Assembly (NCBI GenBank): GCA_015680685.1
Contig: MNCI01014546.1
Coordinates: 358,945 to 422,944, forward strand
DNA length: 64,000 nt
Direction of reading: 5' to 3'
From: Gnetum montanum
Taxonomy: Eukaryota; Streptophyta; Gnetopsida; Gnetales; Gnetaceae
Position 1 is the stretch's first letter; every line of letters begins with the position of its first letter. The notes beneath the pieces were generated by a model, which was not told the DNA's origin, ran no database searches, and saw only the letters and a program-made list of their open reading frames with translations. This document shows positions 11,364-22,600 of this stretch, one piece after another. The position numbers were made by a program, and so were the translations under genes.

Positions 11364-11990
11364 ACAAGGAAATATGATATTTTCCTATTTTCTTAGCATT
11401 GAAATCCTTGGAGCTAGATCAAGCCTCTCTCTAAATGATTTTAAAATGATACCTTTTAGAGTTTACCAATTTGGATTGTTTAATGTCATAACAATGAGGT
11501 ATTACTTAGTAGTATGCATCTTGAGATGGAAATACTAGTAATAAAATCCACGGTTACTAAGATAAATCCTTGTAACTAACCTCATAGTTACTATTACCAA
11601 TGTAAAAAATTCAAAGTATAGTAGAAATGCACTAAAGAGGTGAAATTATAGCAAGATATAAAAAGAATAAACCAACTATTTGGGAGATGTTTTTTTCAGG
11701 TTTTCATCCTGAAAAATCCTTCTCTTTGAAGTAGGAAAAGGATTATACCTTGCCCTCTTTTAGAAGTGTGCTATTGGATTTTCACTTCCCACGAAATGCT
11801 TCTTGTAAACTAAAAAAATAAAAAAAATATATCAACTTAGGCTATAGCTAAAACATGAGTTGTTGAATGATGTTACCTTGAGTAGATAAACAAAGAACAT
11901 TAGCTAGTGAATCTCTGTGATAAACCATGTTACATCTAAATTTTAATAATGAGGCATTAACATAGTAGGATGGGTCTTGATGTGGGAACC
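11364..11990. other. Short intergenic stretch between two LTR elements
   Basis: No gene seen. Its right end (11958-11990) may be the 5' half of a SINE; see the SINE entries. Confidence 0.4.
11955..11990 (+). repeat. Left half of a putative tRNA-derived SINE (A box)
   Basis: TAACATAGTAGG (11958-11969) fits the RNA polymerase III A-box pattern TRGYNNARNNGG at nearly every position. Removing element A and one CTAGG copy puts it about 50 bases from a B-box-like sequence at 22554-22563, the normal spacing for tRNA-derived SINEs. Confidence 0.3.
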
Positions 11991-11995
11991 CTAGG

Positions 11996-12890
11996 TGATG
12001 AGTGGTGGAGCAATCCAACATCCAACCATACAAGTCACGAGTGTTCACGCATGACCTAATCATAATCTGTGAATGGACAATGTTGATATGCTAGTAATTA
12101 AGTTAAGCTCATGATTGCTATCTTTCCACTTCAAGTTAGTGAAGTCTAAGTGTATGGTTTAGCTTGTAGTGAGGCATATGTTAAATGATGTTGTAGGGCT
12201 AAGTATGCTCCTAAGTGTAGACATATTGGAAGTAGACTTTAAATGCTAATCTAACTAATAATGAAAATGTAAGTCTATTATAGTCTACAATGATGAGTAT
12301 TTTTTCTTGATTCAATGTACACACCTAGGGCTCATATAACTATTACTAGGTTGCTAAGTGAGTTTACTATTGAGCGAATCAAGTGAAACCCCTATTGGGA
12401 CTATTAAATGATTACACTTAAGCACACGAAATCAATTATACTCATTCTTCCTTAATAACATGCAAGTGAAAATAAAGTGCTTGAAAGATAAACTACTATG
12501 CTAGTAAAGCAATAGAAATTATGCTAAGTAGTAAACTAGGGAATGCTGCAATGATGGGAAATAGTTTCAATCTATATTTTCATCACAAGTTATGCCCAAG
12601 TACAAACTACTCAAACAAAGACATTATTCAACTATGACACATCACATTGTAGGCATTCACTCTTCTATTACTAAGTCTAAGTTCAAGAAATAAAATTGCA
12701 AGAGTCTGGTTACAATGGGAATGAAAAGTTATCAGATCGTGCACCCAAGTGTCGTATTTATAGGGCTACATACATCATAAAACATCGTATCAACGATGAT
12801 GTAGCATGGGCTACGACATCGTATCAATGACATCATTGATACAATATCATTGTTATGATATCACATTGGCCAAAAATTTTGACTTTATCA
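11996..12890 (-). repeat. 3' LTR of element A
   Basis: 895 bases. On the minus strand it begins TGATAAAGTC and ends CCACTCATCA. A TATAAATA lies at 12762-12755, about 130 bases from the LTR start. The stretch between them is packed with short copies of CATCGTATC/GATATCA-type sequence. Confidence 0.8.
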
Positions 12891-12926
12891 TACCCCCACA
12901 ACTAATTGGAAACTCGTCCTCAAGTT
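12891..12926 (-). promoter_or_regulatory. Polypurine tract region of element A
   Basis: Minus strand reads GACGAGTTTCC, then TTAGTTGTGGGGGTA directly before the LTR. The same block precedes the 3' LTRs of C (26949-26985) and D (51305-51337). Confidence 0.6.
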
Positions 12927-13093
12927 AAAAAAAATGAGGATAGAGTCCCTCACAAAATTAGGAGGTATATTCAATAGGACATAACTGTTTGCTTATTTAC
13001 ATGACTTGGAATGCTACAGTGTTGTTTTACAAAATTTGACACAAGTTCATGATAAGACAAAACAAAACAAAATTGGGAATAGCTCAATGTAGA

Positions 13094-15885
13094 TCAAGTT
13101 CCTGATGGTGGTGGTTCTTCCACTGGCTGCTTCCCTTTATCATTAGGCTTCTTAAATTAGTATTTGTTCAAGAATGCCTGAAGTTTTTCCTCTTTTGTTT
13201 TGGTATCATGTACCATCCATGCTTTTTGAGCGATGTGTGATGGAGTTGATACATCCCATGGACATGGTAGCTGCTAGAATATTTGATTAGCTTTCATATA
13301 CCATGTAGCAAACTATCATCTTTCTTCTTCAAATGCCATAGCTATTTTTCTTAATACCTGATAATCTGTCATTCTGTGAACTAGGTTAGTTGCAATGTCC
13401 TTTTGGCCCTAGTAGCCAACCTTGACAACTTCTAATTCTAAGTTTTCCATGTGTAACTTTTGTAGTGCATCTTTTCTATTAGCAAAATATTTCTCATACA
13501 TAGCATACATAGCCACTACTTGCTATTGCAACTCATTCCTAGGCTTGCCTACTATTAACATGGCCAAGTTACCATATAGAAGATTTGCTAACCCCATGTA
13601 CCTTGTAAGATCTTTAATTTGCAAGTCTTTATTTTTGGTTTCTACTTGATGAATATAAGTTAGGATATCCAAGATTGGCTACCAATCTAGGTTTTATGTT
13701 GAAATAGAATTGATCTTGGCTTTAACCATATTGATTTCCTTTTTGTTGAGCTACTTATACATGCCCTCTTGATCTTTGAAATGTTTCTTGAGTTGCTCAT
13801 GTTTCTTGGCCTCATTTTCCCATGCACTAATTTTGATGGTAGACTTTTGTCGAATTGCATGGACTTCTTCCATTGATAGGTTCCTATTTTCTACAGTGAA
13901 GTAACTCATATCTTGGTTGATTCTCATAAGTTGTTTTCTTAATTGGTGGATGCTTTCTTTGAAAACATTCTTCTATTTTTCTACATTAGTCAACCTTGTG
14001 CTATCTACAGCTAATTACTTATTCTCTTATTGCAAGGTAGTGAATGCTTTGGTATTTGCATATGTCTGAGCTTCTACCACTAAAGCATCCCATACTACCT
14101 TTTCCTTCTATTTTTTCATTCACATGTTATGATTAATTATCTTATTCAAATGGTCATTTCTAAACTATTCTAGTTGTTATGGTACGACAAATTGTGTAGG
14201 ATCTCTTCTTTCAAGTTGTAGGATCATTAGCTCTTCTTGTAATCTTTTGACTTTATTTTCAACATGCTTTGCCCTGGTCTTGGCCATGACCAACTTCTTC
14301 TTGGTTGTAATTAGTTCATACTACATTGTAGTGATATCACTAGGGATATCAAAAAGATTTTGCATGACTTTTCGTATCTACAATAGTCTATTAAGGATGT
14401 CCTCATGTTCAGTACTATTCATTAAGAAACTCACAAGTATTTAAGCATCTCTTACTCGTAAAAGATTTGCTAGTGGCACAATAGGAACATTGAATGATTC
14501 TTTAATATGATCTATGATCACCTCAACTACTCCTACTGCATCTTGATGCTACATTACCAAAATTGTGGCTCCTTCTCTGGTTTTTAGCATCACTTGGAAT
14601 GATGCAACATTCCTTGAGACCTATTGTGACAAAGCATCCCATCATCTTAACTACAATGATATCTAGTCACTTGTAGGATTTGTTGAGATGGTGGCTTTGA
14701 CTACATCTTCGATGACCTTATAGAGATTGACCCCCTCTCTTGCTCCCCAACTAACAATTTCTGCAATCTATTGTAGATGGCTCATTAATGGCTTGCAATC
14801 CTATGGTAGTATTGGAACTTACTACTACTATTATTATTGTTGCTGCTATTGCTCAATCTATTATTAATTGCTAGGCCCACCCTATTGTTGTTGACCAATA
14901 GCTAGAGTACTACTGGTAAGTGTGGTACCTAAAGTTCCCTAGGTGGCTACTGGTTTTTGCACTTGGTTTTTCTTTGGAGGCACTGGTTTGAGCATCTCTA
15001 AGGATGAAGCACTCTGAGCCTTCCTAGGGATGTCATTAGTGTACCATAGGATTCTAGCTTATCTAAACAACTTTTTGATAAGGCAAGAAAATGGAAGTAT
15101 CAACTTCCTTGCCTTCTCTTCTTCAAATTGCCTTTGAATTTTGAGGAAGTAGAGATAGGTGATGTTTGCATTGAATTTTCCCATCAGGATGGGACTTTGT
15201 ATGGCCACATGTTGATATTTGATTGAGATTTTTGGTAGTGAACATGTGGTGGTGCCAATTTTGAAATAGATCTTTTCTTCAGAGGTTAGCTCAAGGTAAT
15301 CTTTATCATCCTTGGCATACACTCATTGCAACTATTGTCTTTATGCACCATTGTCAGCTATGGTGAAGATCTATGTCATGTTTGCCCCTTCATTGGGCAC
15401 ATTAAGGGCCTTAGCGATTGCTTCCACTGAATAGGATACCATGACTCCCTTAACTTTGACTGTTGCATCAGTCTGCTTATTATGCTAGAACTGGTATGTC
15501 TCTCCTAAGTATCATTCTTCACTGCTTGTAAGTGTGGGTGATAGTTGTGATGCTTGGATTACATCTTTACCATTTCTAGAGCAATTTCCATGAATGGACC
15601 AAAATTAAGTTCCATGATGATTGTGAATAGGATCAATTTTTCTTGGATAGCTTGGAGGCAACCTAGTGAGAGCGTGAGGCATTGTCCTTGTTCTGGTGCT
15701 TGCAAAATTTCTACATCCACCTTGGTAGAGTGCTCTGTGGTAGGAGTTTATTAATGGATACTGAAAGATTGATCCTCTTTCTCTACTTGCAAGGTTTCCT
15801 CCCTCATTTGGCCTCTTCTGAGGCCTCTTGGTCTTTTGCTCCCTAGTTTTGAAGGTTCTCCTTATGGTAATCTCTTCAAAGCCAT
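13094..15885 (-). pseudogene. Extra 3' ORF of element A (plant-transposon-protein-like domain and coiled coil)
   Basis: Runs from ATG at 15885 (MALKRLP) to a stop at 13096-13094 after the C-terminus VEEPPPSGT, about 930 codons with many stops and some frame changes. N-terminus: basic, nuclear-signal-like SKRPRGLRRGQ. Middle: KIYFKIGTTT, MGKFNANITYLYFLKIQRQ and KLILPFSCLIKKL (15285-15060), which resembles the 'putative plant transposon protein' domain often found in plant retroelements. C-terminal half: long charged heptad-type coiled coil. The order matches 27154-29828 and 48348-51146. Function unknown; it sits where Athila elements have an env-like ORF, but I see no signal peptide or membrane segment. 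Confidence 0.6.
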
Positions 15886-16246
15886 CTGCATTCAACAAGG
15901 GTTTTAAATTATTAAAGTGTTTATATCAGTTTATCATAGTTCTCTACCTTGCTCATACCCCTGGTTATATCAAGTTCCTATTATATGAGGATTGCAAAGT
16001 TAAAAATTTTTTTAAAAAGGAACCCCTTAGTTATATTATTGAATTGCTTATGACCTTCTACCATTTCTTTGCTTATTATGACCTAAAATAGTTGGTATGG
16101 TCTATTAGGAGTGTTATTTAAGTCTTTTTGGCCTTAGCTTCATTGATTAACTTTAATATTCTTGTTATTCCTTATGTACTTACCATTTATAGCATCTTTT
16201 GGCATTAGAAATTTTTGGCTCAAGTTTCTAGTTATATTGCATAATT

Positions 16247-16275
16247 CACCCCTCCCAACTTCTCATGACTAAGGT
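16247..16275 (-). promoter_or_regulatory. Internal purine-rich tract of element A
   Basis: Minus strand CTTAGTCATGAGAAGTTGGG then AGGGGTGAA. It corresponds to the G-rich tracts at 30188-30206 and 48028-48046 and resembles the tract that precedes the LTR. Confidence 0.35.
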
Positions 16276-16433
16276 GAGTGCTCCAGGATTAACAAGGTTT
16301 AAGAATTTTTAAAATCGGAGCTAGAGGGCAAAGTTATGAGCGTCGGAAGTTAACATGTTAGAGATCTTAAGAAATGGCAAAAACTCTCTTCTTACAAAAT
16401 GAGGAATGGAAAAATTTGGGTAACTCTTGTGCA

Positions 16434-16525
16434 TATATATACTATTTTTATTAGTGCAACATCATAGATCATACATTGTATGTACCTACAACATTGTAGC
16501 TATGACATCACTGCAAAATTTTCAA
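16434..16525 (-). promoter_or_regulatory. Putative internal promoter upstream of the 3' ORF of element A
   Basis: TATATATA (16441-16434, minus strand) is preceded on that strand by a cluster of short repeats (ACATTGTA, GATCATAC, ATGACATCA; 16455-16520). The cluster resembles the repeat cluster just upstream of the TATA box in this element's own LTR (12776-12875). The ATG of the 3' ORF is about 550 bases downstream. Confidence 0.45.
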
Positions 16526-16559
16526 AATTCTTCATTAATATTTGGCAAAAAAAAATGAG

Positions 16560-17760
16560 TCAAATAGAATATTTGGAAGATGTAAAGCTTGGCTAAAGGG
16601 TCATGGGCCATTAATGATGCATAATTTTCCAGAATTTAGCATTTGAAGTTTAGGAAGAAGGAATCTTAGGCAATGAAAGTTTATGGAATGGATAAGAAAT
16701 GGGTAATGAATTTCTAGTATTTGGATAGATTATTTGATGTGAAGGGAGGTCTTTATTGATTTGTGATTATTTTGGATGGCACAAGATGATGTGGAATTGC
16801 TTGCCAAGTATGAAATACAAAAGTTATACAAGTGGATCCTCCCCAAAATAGGCTCCAACCCTTAGTGCCCTTGTATAACCATGCCTAAAAGTGTCCTTCG
16901 GCACTCAAGGAGTTGAATGTAATGCATACCTATTTAGAAAAACACATATGTTAGTATCACCAAGTTGGGAAAATTACACTATATTACACAAAACCACAAG
17001 TTATGAGTAACTATATAGTGAGGTGAGATGGATTGTAGAAAGGATTGTTGAACTTGGGACGTGAGGTGTCTTACCATAGGCATAGTGAATCCTTGTGTGT
17101 TATTGATGGTTAAAGTAATCATTAGCCCTTTGTTCCAAGATTCAAACCAAGTCTAGGCCACATTCTAATGACATTACATTGTTTCATCTCTTGGATTTAC
17201 AACCACAAGACTACCCTTGTTGCAAAGAGTATCACCATTTAGCACATTATCCAAGGGAGGAGTTTATTAATTGCTTTTTTATTAGTTTTTTAAGATTTAT
17301 GAGAAGCCACCTACCTTTAGGCATGGATAACATGTCTTTCTAGTGGGACCCTCGAAAATTTATTTTTTGAATGGATTTTCATTTTTTAACTATGTCAATC
17401 TTACCAAAGGACTACCTTTAGGCATGGGTAACATGTCTTTCCAGTGACATGGTAAGGCAACACTTATTATACTCTTACTCCCATATTTTGTTAGATCTAA
17501 AAGGATATAAGAAACCTAAGCAACAAGATAGATCTCATAGTAATCCAAGAAAATCCACAAATCCCTTTGATGTCACATCCTTTACATTTCCACTTGGTTC
17601 TTCACTTTTTGATCTAGGCATAATGATCACAAGTTTATTCTTAGTTTTATTATGAGAAGAATATCATTATGGCCATGGTAGGAACCTCTTATTGTTGGAA
17701 TGGATGGATGGATGTTGTGGTCTCATTGTATAGATAATTAGTCCCTAATGATTGATAACA
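16560..17760 (-). other. Conserved non-coding block of element A
   Basis: No ORF, yet it aligns by eye with 30470-31640 (C/E) and 46560-47780 (D). Shared landmarks are a GGGGAGGATCCACTTG run, a CACCTCATGTCCCA-like run, and a GGGTCCCACTAGAAAGACATG run. Position: between gag-pro and the internal promoter. Confidence 0.5.
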
Positions 17761-17814
17761 TAGAGAAATCTTCACCTTATTGGGATTACATCTTGCCTTA
17801 TTTAATGGGTTTTA

Positions 17815-18070
17815 TTGGAAAATTGATAGAAATATGGATAAGTAAAATGAGAAAAAACATGAAAAATTAGAAAAGATATCAAAAATTAGAAAAATAAAAA
17901 TAATGAAAAATTGTCTAAGAATTTAAAAAATATTAATGAATATCAGAAGTTTAAGAAATGGATAAGTATAAAAGAATGAGAAGATATTAATGAATGTGAA
18001 AATTTGTAAGAAATGAAAAAGGTATAACAAAAATTATAAACCACAAATAGTAGAAAATAAAAAAGTTAAA
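17815..18070 (-). other. Pyrimidine-rich tract of element A
   Basis: On the coding (minus) strand, a run of T with scattered C, A and G, directly after gag-protease. Equivalent tracts lie at 31690-31900 and 46430-46540. Confidence 0.45.
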
Positions 18071-18079
18071 AAAGTACTT

Positions 18080-21000
18080 ATTAATTCCTAAATTAGGATA
18101 AGGCATCTCCCCACAACTGAACTCCTGGATGAGTGTGTGGAAAATAGACCCTAGTTTCCTTGGATCATACACTTGAGGTTTCTCACTTACCATCCTTAGC
18201 GACTTAGTTTTTTGATTATCGTCCTGTGTAATCTTAATGGTAATTGAATTTTGATCATCTAAGTTCTTATTTACAAGTTCTATTGGTTTCTAATTATGGT
18301 TTAATATTTTCATTTGTAAGTTCTTAGTTGGGATCATTTTCTTAGAAGAGGAGTTAACAAGAGGATAAGATTATGCATGTTTTGGATAAGTTTAAGTTCT
18401 CAGTTTGTGGCCATTGGGTTTCTTCTGGTTTAGTGGCCCACACTCTTTCTTATGCACACACTTGATTTTCACATTTGTTGTGGGTTGGTGTACAGATCAT
18501 GTTGACATTTTGAAGTGTCAAACCACAATTGCATCCTTCTTTATCATTAGTAATGCATGGAATTCGCTATGTATGTATGGCTTCATGCATGTCTTCCTTA
18601 GAGATTTCTATAGATAAATCTCTCATTCTTAATTTAGCATGCACAGTGCTAAGCCATGCTCTTCCCATAATGATTGGAAATTCCCTGTCATCATTTTTTA
18701 TGTTGATTACAAGAAAATCTGCTAGATAAGACCACCCATTGATAGTGGTCACCACATCTTCTATCTATCCTAAAGGAATGGTCTGCTAGCTCTAGCTTGA
18801 TGTTGCACTTCTTCAAGGGTAGTAGGTTCCATGCCTTGATGTTGCTTGATATTTACACCAGAACCTAAGTCTAGTAGAGCCTTGCATGGTAAATTTCCAA
18901 CTACTAGTAAATAAATCAAAGGAATTCCTGGATTAGTTATTTTCTAAGGGAGTGGTCCTACCTTTATGCAATATGATATTATTTCTATTAGCATGATAGT
19001 TGTCATATTGGCATTGGACAATGATGGAAGCTTGTTATTTTTTGGAGGGTTGAATCTGGATGGAGCTAAAGTAGATGTTCTCCTCATCCTTTGAACCCTT
19101 TCTGGACTCGTTTGGAAGAGAAACTATTTTCTAGATCATGGTTTATGCATGATTACTTCCTCTTGTATGTTGACTTTCCTAGTTGCACTTTTCTGCTGGG
19201 GTTGTGATGGAAATTCCCTTTGTATTATAGGTGATGGCATTGGTGGTAAAGGAATTGGATGTTGACTTAGTAAACTAGCCACTTGTGGATGCATCTATGG
19301 ATTGGAGTCTATCTTTGGTGGCTTAGGTTTGTAAATATTTGGGTGGATAGTATTGCAAAGCTTGAACTATTGCATTACCTGGAGAAATTGGACATTGAAC
19401 ATAGTATCCATATGGGTCTAGTTGCCTATATGGGTACTACTATTGTGGTGGTGGCATTACCCATGATTGTGGTTGTTGCCACTACTGATGATATTGCTCC
19501 TATGGCTGTGGATGTGCTCCACTAGGGTAGTAGACTGGTTGGAAGGTTTAACAATAGTTACCTTGAGGATAAGGCAACCTTTTGGGCATATGCTTTTTGA
19601 CAAATCTTGGGTTCAATGCATATGCCCTCGTTTCTTGCAAATGTGCCATAATAGGGCAACACCCTTGAGGATGGTCATATTGGCACATAGTACATCCTTC
19701 TTTCTCATCTGAGCTCGTACCTAATAGTTAGCCACTAAAGCTACCCTTCCTTTTTGTTCAAAGTCTCTTTTCTTCTTCTTTTCCTTACTTTTGACAAGGG
19801 CCTACTCAATTTTCTCCTCCAAAATTTTTAGAGCTGTTACAAACTTGTCATCTACTGAATTCCATATTTTTTATACCTTTGTTGCAATATTGGTTATAGA
19901 TTTATGAATATGTAGCATTTTCTTCTATACTACCTCATCCAAGGTTTACTCCTCTTATAGATCACATATTTGTACATCCCTATTGCACATGGATGGATCT
20001 CTATTGTACTCTTCTATTAATTCTCTCTTCTTTAATTCACCTTCTTACTTTACCACTTGATCAACAAGTCTTTGGATTCAATGAGCAGACATCTCTGATA
20101 ATTGACCTTAAGCATAAATCCCAAGGGTTTCTTTGGTCTTATTTTTGAGTCCATCGACAATGTGCTTAAGTTTCTCCCTTTGAGAAAATCCATGGCCTAG
20201 GCACCTATGCAATAGTGAATAGTATCAACCCATTACCGTATCAAGGGATTCATGGGTCCCTTGCTTCCATCCTTGGATTTTTTTCCTAAGGTTTGACACT
20301 TGGGAATAGGTTTGATACTTGTCATTAAAAAGTTCAAGCATGTTACTTCATCTCTTGATTAATTCTGGTTGCAATGATCTGTACCAGCTTTTAGACTCTT
20401 TGACAAGTGTCCTAGGGAATAACTTGAGTTTTTGCCAATCACTTTCTATGTTCTATAGGGTGTAGGCATCATGAAATGTTTAAAGGTGGTGTTGTGGATA
20501 TGTGTTATATCCAACCTTAAATATAGGCATGTTATTCATGTATAACCACTTGATATGGCTGTCCCTTATGTGCCTAGTTAGAATATAAACAACTTCCTAT
20601 ATATTGATCATGCTTCAAGTTGCCTATAGGGTTTCTTCGTGCTCATAGGGTTCTTTTGCTCTATTGTAGTGGTGCCCCCTTTGATGCTCATATGTCTCTT
20701 TATTCTCATGCTTATATCTATTTCTTCTCAGCTCATGCTCTTCATCTTCTTCATAATAGTTCGTTGGGAAATAGTCATTTTGATCATGTGTTTGATGCCT
20801 TTCCCTCTTATGGTCTCTATACTTGTGTCCTCTTCTATTAGAGTCCATCGATGATCGTGAGGATGAAGATGAAGCTGTGGAAGAATGATGCCAACTAGTC
20901 CTCCTTCTATGACTTTGATATTCTTCTCTTTGGAATCCAATAGAAACTCTTGGCCTTGAGTCGTGCTTATACTTAAAGTCTTTGGCTTCTCTTCTAGGTG

Positions 21001-21523
21001 TCTCTGCTATGGTAGAATGTAGTTGTATCCTAATAGGTTCTTCTAATCAAATAATAGATGTTTGGGAATTGACTTCATGATCCTGGTGGAGTTTTTCTAC
21101 TATGAATGCATCACCATCTAGTTCTTCTAGGACAATAAGAGAGTTGATTTGCTTCCCTTTGTTGTGGCCATGTTTAATCTCCATAGCAGCATCTCTCTTC
21201 ACTTGTGCCTCTATGGGTTCATAGGGCCTCATCATGTGTTTGGTCACATGATACCCATCTTATGCATGACTCACATCCATTTCCCTTAGATCTGTGTGAA
21301 TCATTATGATTGCTGAACACTATGGAGGTAGAACAATGTTGCCATGTAAGTCTCTCCATCTCATTTGCCCATCTTGGAGGAAGATGAAGGTGAAATTAGG
21401 ATAGTAGGGATCTTCATGAATGTATGAGATTATTGCTTACATTAGCATACCCTAGTCTTCATCGTTATTTATGCTATCATTATCCTTATTCATCTCTTTG
21501 GTAGCTGATAGTGTATCTTTCAT
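18080..21523 (-). pseudogene. gag-pro: gag-protease of element A, broken
   Basis: Starts at ATG 21523 (MKDTLSATKEMNKD). Order: N-terminal module (FTFIFLQDGQMRWRDLHGN, then PYEPIEAQ and IVLEELDGDAFI, 21400-21050); Arg/His/Glu-rich linker (20940-20620); capsid-like region (SDWQKLKLFPRTLVKE, then WYRSLQPELI, 20450-20300); a zinc-knuckle-like CTMCQYDHPQGCCP (about 19690-19650); a Pro/Tyr-rich tail; then aspartic protease with active site ALLDLGSGVN (18890-18857) and PIIMGRAWLSTVHAKL (about 18680-18630). Stops occur throughout, so it is non-functional as read. Reverse transcriptase does not follow the protease as it does in C/E. Confidence 0.7.
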
Positions 21524-21649
21524 TGGAGCCTTGTTTTCATTATGATGCTTGATTAAGTGTGTGTTAGAATTATCTATAGATTAGGAAGATTACCTTTTGG
21601 TTCTTACTACAACAAACTTTTTGAAATCAAATACTCAAAACACATTGAC

Positions 21650-21670
21650 TATCCTTGGCAATGGTGCTAA
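21650..21670 (-). promoter_or_regulatory. Primer-binding site of element A
   Basis: Minus strand TTAGCACCATTGCCAAGGA directly after the 5' LTR. It is a decayed form of TTGGCGCCGTTGCCGGGGA, the complement of the plant tRNA-Asp 3' end used by Athila-type elements. Confidence 0.6.
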
Positions 21671-22543
21671 TGATGAGTAGTGAAGTAATCCAACATCCAA
21701 CCATACAAGTCATAAGTGTTCATGTGTGACTTGATCATAATCTATGGATGAACAATGTTGATATGCTAATAATTGAGTTAAGATCGGGATTGCTATCCTC
21801 CTACTTCAAGTTAGTGAAGTCTAAGTGTATGGTTTAGCTTATAGTGAGGCATATGTTAAATGATGTGTTAGGGCTAAGTATGCTCCTAAGTGTAGAAATA
21901 TTGGAAGTAGAGTTAAATGCTAATCTAACTAATAGCAAAAACATAAGTCTATTCTAGCCTACAGTGATGAGTATTCATTCCTGATTCACTGTACATGCCT
22001 TGGGCTCATGTAATTGTTACTGGATTGCCAAGTGAGTTTACTACTGAGTGAATCAAGTGAAACCCCTATTGGGACTACCAAACAATTACACTTAAGTGCT
22101 TGAAATTAGTTGTACTCATTCTGCCTTAATAACATGCAAGTGAAAATAAAGTGCTTGAAAGGTAAAGTGTTATACTAGTAAAGCAATAGAAATTATGCTA
22201 AATAAAATAGTAAACTAAGGAAATGTTGTAATGATGGGAAATCATTTCAATCTTTATTTCCATCACAACTTGTTCCCAAGTACAAACTACTTGAACAAAG
22301 ACATTGTTCAACTATGACACATCATATTGCAGGCATTCACTCTTCCATTGTTAAGTCTAAGTTCAAGAAATTAAACTGTAAGAGTTTGGTTATGATGGGA
22401 ATGAAAATTTATCAAATCATGTGTCCAAGTGTCGTATTTATAGGGTTGCACACATCTTTAGACATTGTATCAACGATGACGTAGCATGTGCTATGACATC
22501 CATTGTTACGATATCGCATTAACCAAAAATTTTAACTTTCTCA
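21671..22543 (-). repeat. 5' LTR of element A
   Basis: 873 bases, collinear with 11996-12890. TATA box TATAAATA at 22442-22435 (minus strand). A short deletion in the upstream repeat cluster relative to the other LTR. Confidence 0.8.
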
Positions 22544-22600
22544 CTAGGTCACAAGTTCAATTCTACTAGGTAACACTGACTTATAAACTTCTATAAATAT
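22544..22600 (+). repeat. Right half of the putative SINE (B box)
   Basis: GGTCACAAGTTCAATTCT follows the CTAGG duplication. AGTTCAATTC resembles the B-box consensus GGTTCGANNCC, and the preceding GGTCAC is common in plant SINEs. Confidence 0.3.

Larger units (their letters stand above)
11996..22543 (-). mobile_element. Element A: non-autonomous Athila/Tat-like Ty3/gypsy retrotransposon
   Basis: A 10.5 kb element flanked by a perfect 5-base duplication CTAGG (11991-11995 and 22544-22548). Minus-strand order: 5' LTR (22543-21671), tRNA-Asp-type primer site, gag with protease, a pyrimidine-rich tract, a conserved non-coding block with its own TATA box, a long 3' ORF, polypurine tract, 3' LTR (12890-11996). 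No reverse transcriptase, RNase H or integrase is found, so it would need those enzymes from a relative such as the C/E copies. All frames carry stops. The LTRs differ at scattered sites throughout, so it is not recent. Confidence 0.85.
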
